Source of the DNA: Auanema rhodensis
Taxonomy: Eukaryota; Nematoda; Chromadorea; Rhabditida; Rhabditidae
Length of the DNA stretch: 64,000 nucleotides
Reading direction: 5' to 3'
Assembly: GCA_964057225.1 (NCBI GenBank)
Contig: CAXKVF010000081.1
Span: 1 to 64,000 of the forward strand
The number at the start of each line of letters is the position of its first letter. The first letter of the stretch is position 1. Positions 63,895-64,000 of the stretch are shown one piece after another. The notes beneath the pieces were generated by a model that searched no databases, was not told the DNA's origin, and saw only the letters and a list, made by a program, of their open reading frames with translations. Both the position numbers and the translations under genes were made by a program.

Positions 63895-64000
63895 ATTTGT
63901 TTTTAGACTAATATGGACATGGGGAATCTAATTTTGAAAACCGCATCTCTTTATCTTTCACGTGAAGCGAGTTACATATCAAGTGCACATCACGTGTACA
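63895..64000 (+). repeat. Partial monomer at the window edge
   Basis: The first 106 bp of a C85T unit (CATATCAAG). It is cut by the window end, not by another sequence, so the array continues to the right. At the left edge base 1 happens to be mp1, so the array probably continues there too. Confidence 0.95.

Larger units (their letters stand above)
1..64000 (+). repeat. Tandem satellite DNA array, 176-bp monomer, about 363.6 copies
   Basis: The same 176-bp unit recurs head-to-tail, always in the same orientation, from the first to the last base; neither array edge is in the window. Consensus GC counted by hand is about 32%. Starts stay in exact 176-bp register for 161 monomers, and only five of 363 complete monomers have another length (177, 184, 175, 175, 175). 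Most copies differ from the consensus at zero to four positions, and the differences are shared between copies in ordered patterns, giving nested HORs. Family knowledge: near-nucleosomal satellites in long one-way arrays are typical of eukaryotic centromeric or pericentromeric heterochromatin. The centromere role is inference; no chromatin evidence is in the sequence. I do not recognise the monomer as a named satellite. Confidence 0.98.

Noticed and set aside
1-64000. CRISPR array
   Set aside because: The repeat is 176 bp with no unique spacers; copies abut directly and differ only by shared point variants.
1-64000. Transposon, LTR or inverted-repeat element inside the array
   Set aside because: Every stretch read fits the monomer with only 1-8 bp indels; no insertion, target-site duplication or orientation change was seen.
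1-64000. rDNA spacer, tRNA or other RNA gene cluster
   Set aside because: No rRNA-like segment or tRNA cloverleaf was seen, and the unit is too short and AT-rich for a 5S gene plus spacer.
1-64000. Assignment to the Arabidopsis, Brassica, maize, rice or human alpha satellite
   Set aside because: The length is similar in some cases, but the sequence does not resemble these families as I recall them. A search of satellite databases would decide.

Overview
The whole window is one uninterrupted tandem satellite array. A 176-bp, AT-rich monomer (about 32% GC in the consensus as counted by hand) repeats head-to-tail on a single strand from base 1 to base 64000. I count 363 complete monomers plus a 106-bp partial one at the right edge. 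No protein-coding gene, RNA gene, transposon, CRISPR array or unique-sequence island was found. A monomer near nucleosome length, nested higher-order repeats (HORs) and an array larger than the window point to a eukaryotic chromosome, most likely centromeric or pericentromeric heterochromatin (plant or animal; I do not recognise the family and cannot name the organism).

Coordinates used below. 'mp' is the position within the monomer, where mp1 is the A of ATTTGTTTTTAGAC. Monomers start at 1+176k up to 28336 (161 monomers with no net length change). One 177-bp monomer follows (28337-28513). Starts are then 28514+176k to 31505; a 184-bp monomer at 31506-31689; 31690+176k, with a 175-bp monomer at 37674-37848; 37849+176k, with a 175-bp monomer at 45769-45943; 45944+176k, with a 175-bp monomer at 49640-49814; and 49815+176k to the end.

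Layout. (1) 1-11968: HORs of 5 to 11 monomers marked by a linked haplotype (A32T, C47T, C92T, C99A) and by C155A. (2) 11969-12320: short transition. (3) 12321-17248: a 15-monomer (2,640-bp) period built from 5-mers, with two copies identical over about 2.3 kb. (4) 16193-24992: 9-mers inside a 22-monomer (3,872-bp) tandem duplication. (5) 24993-32393: weakly ordered, rich in private mutations, containing the most divergent monomer (28337) and an 8-bp microduplication. (6) 32394-35209: local duplications. (7) 35210-51222: an 8.1-kb block of 46 monomers and its 45-monomer tandem copy. (8) 51223-54918: 3-mers and 9/10-mers. (9) 54919-60198: a second 15-monomer duplication, identical over about 2.7 kb. 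(10) 60199-64000: 6-mer HORs with 5- and 7-monomer length variants, running off the window.

Nothing here acts as a pathway. The recurring functional-looking content lies inside the monomer: three CACGT-core decamers spaced 32 and 33 bp apart (about three helical turns), the second containing a perfect match to RTCACRTG; two other dyad-symmetric elements; a weak CENP-B-box-like sequence; and an A-tract at the monomer junction. The diagnostic variants, hybrid monomers and nested duplications record a history of unequal exchange or amplification.
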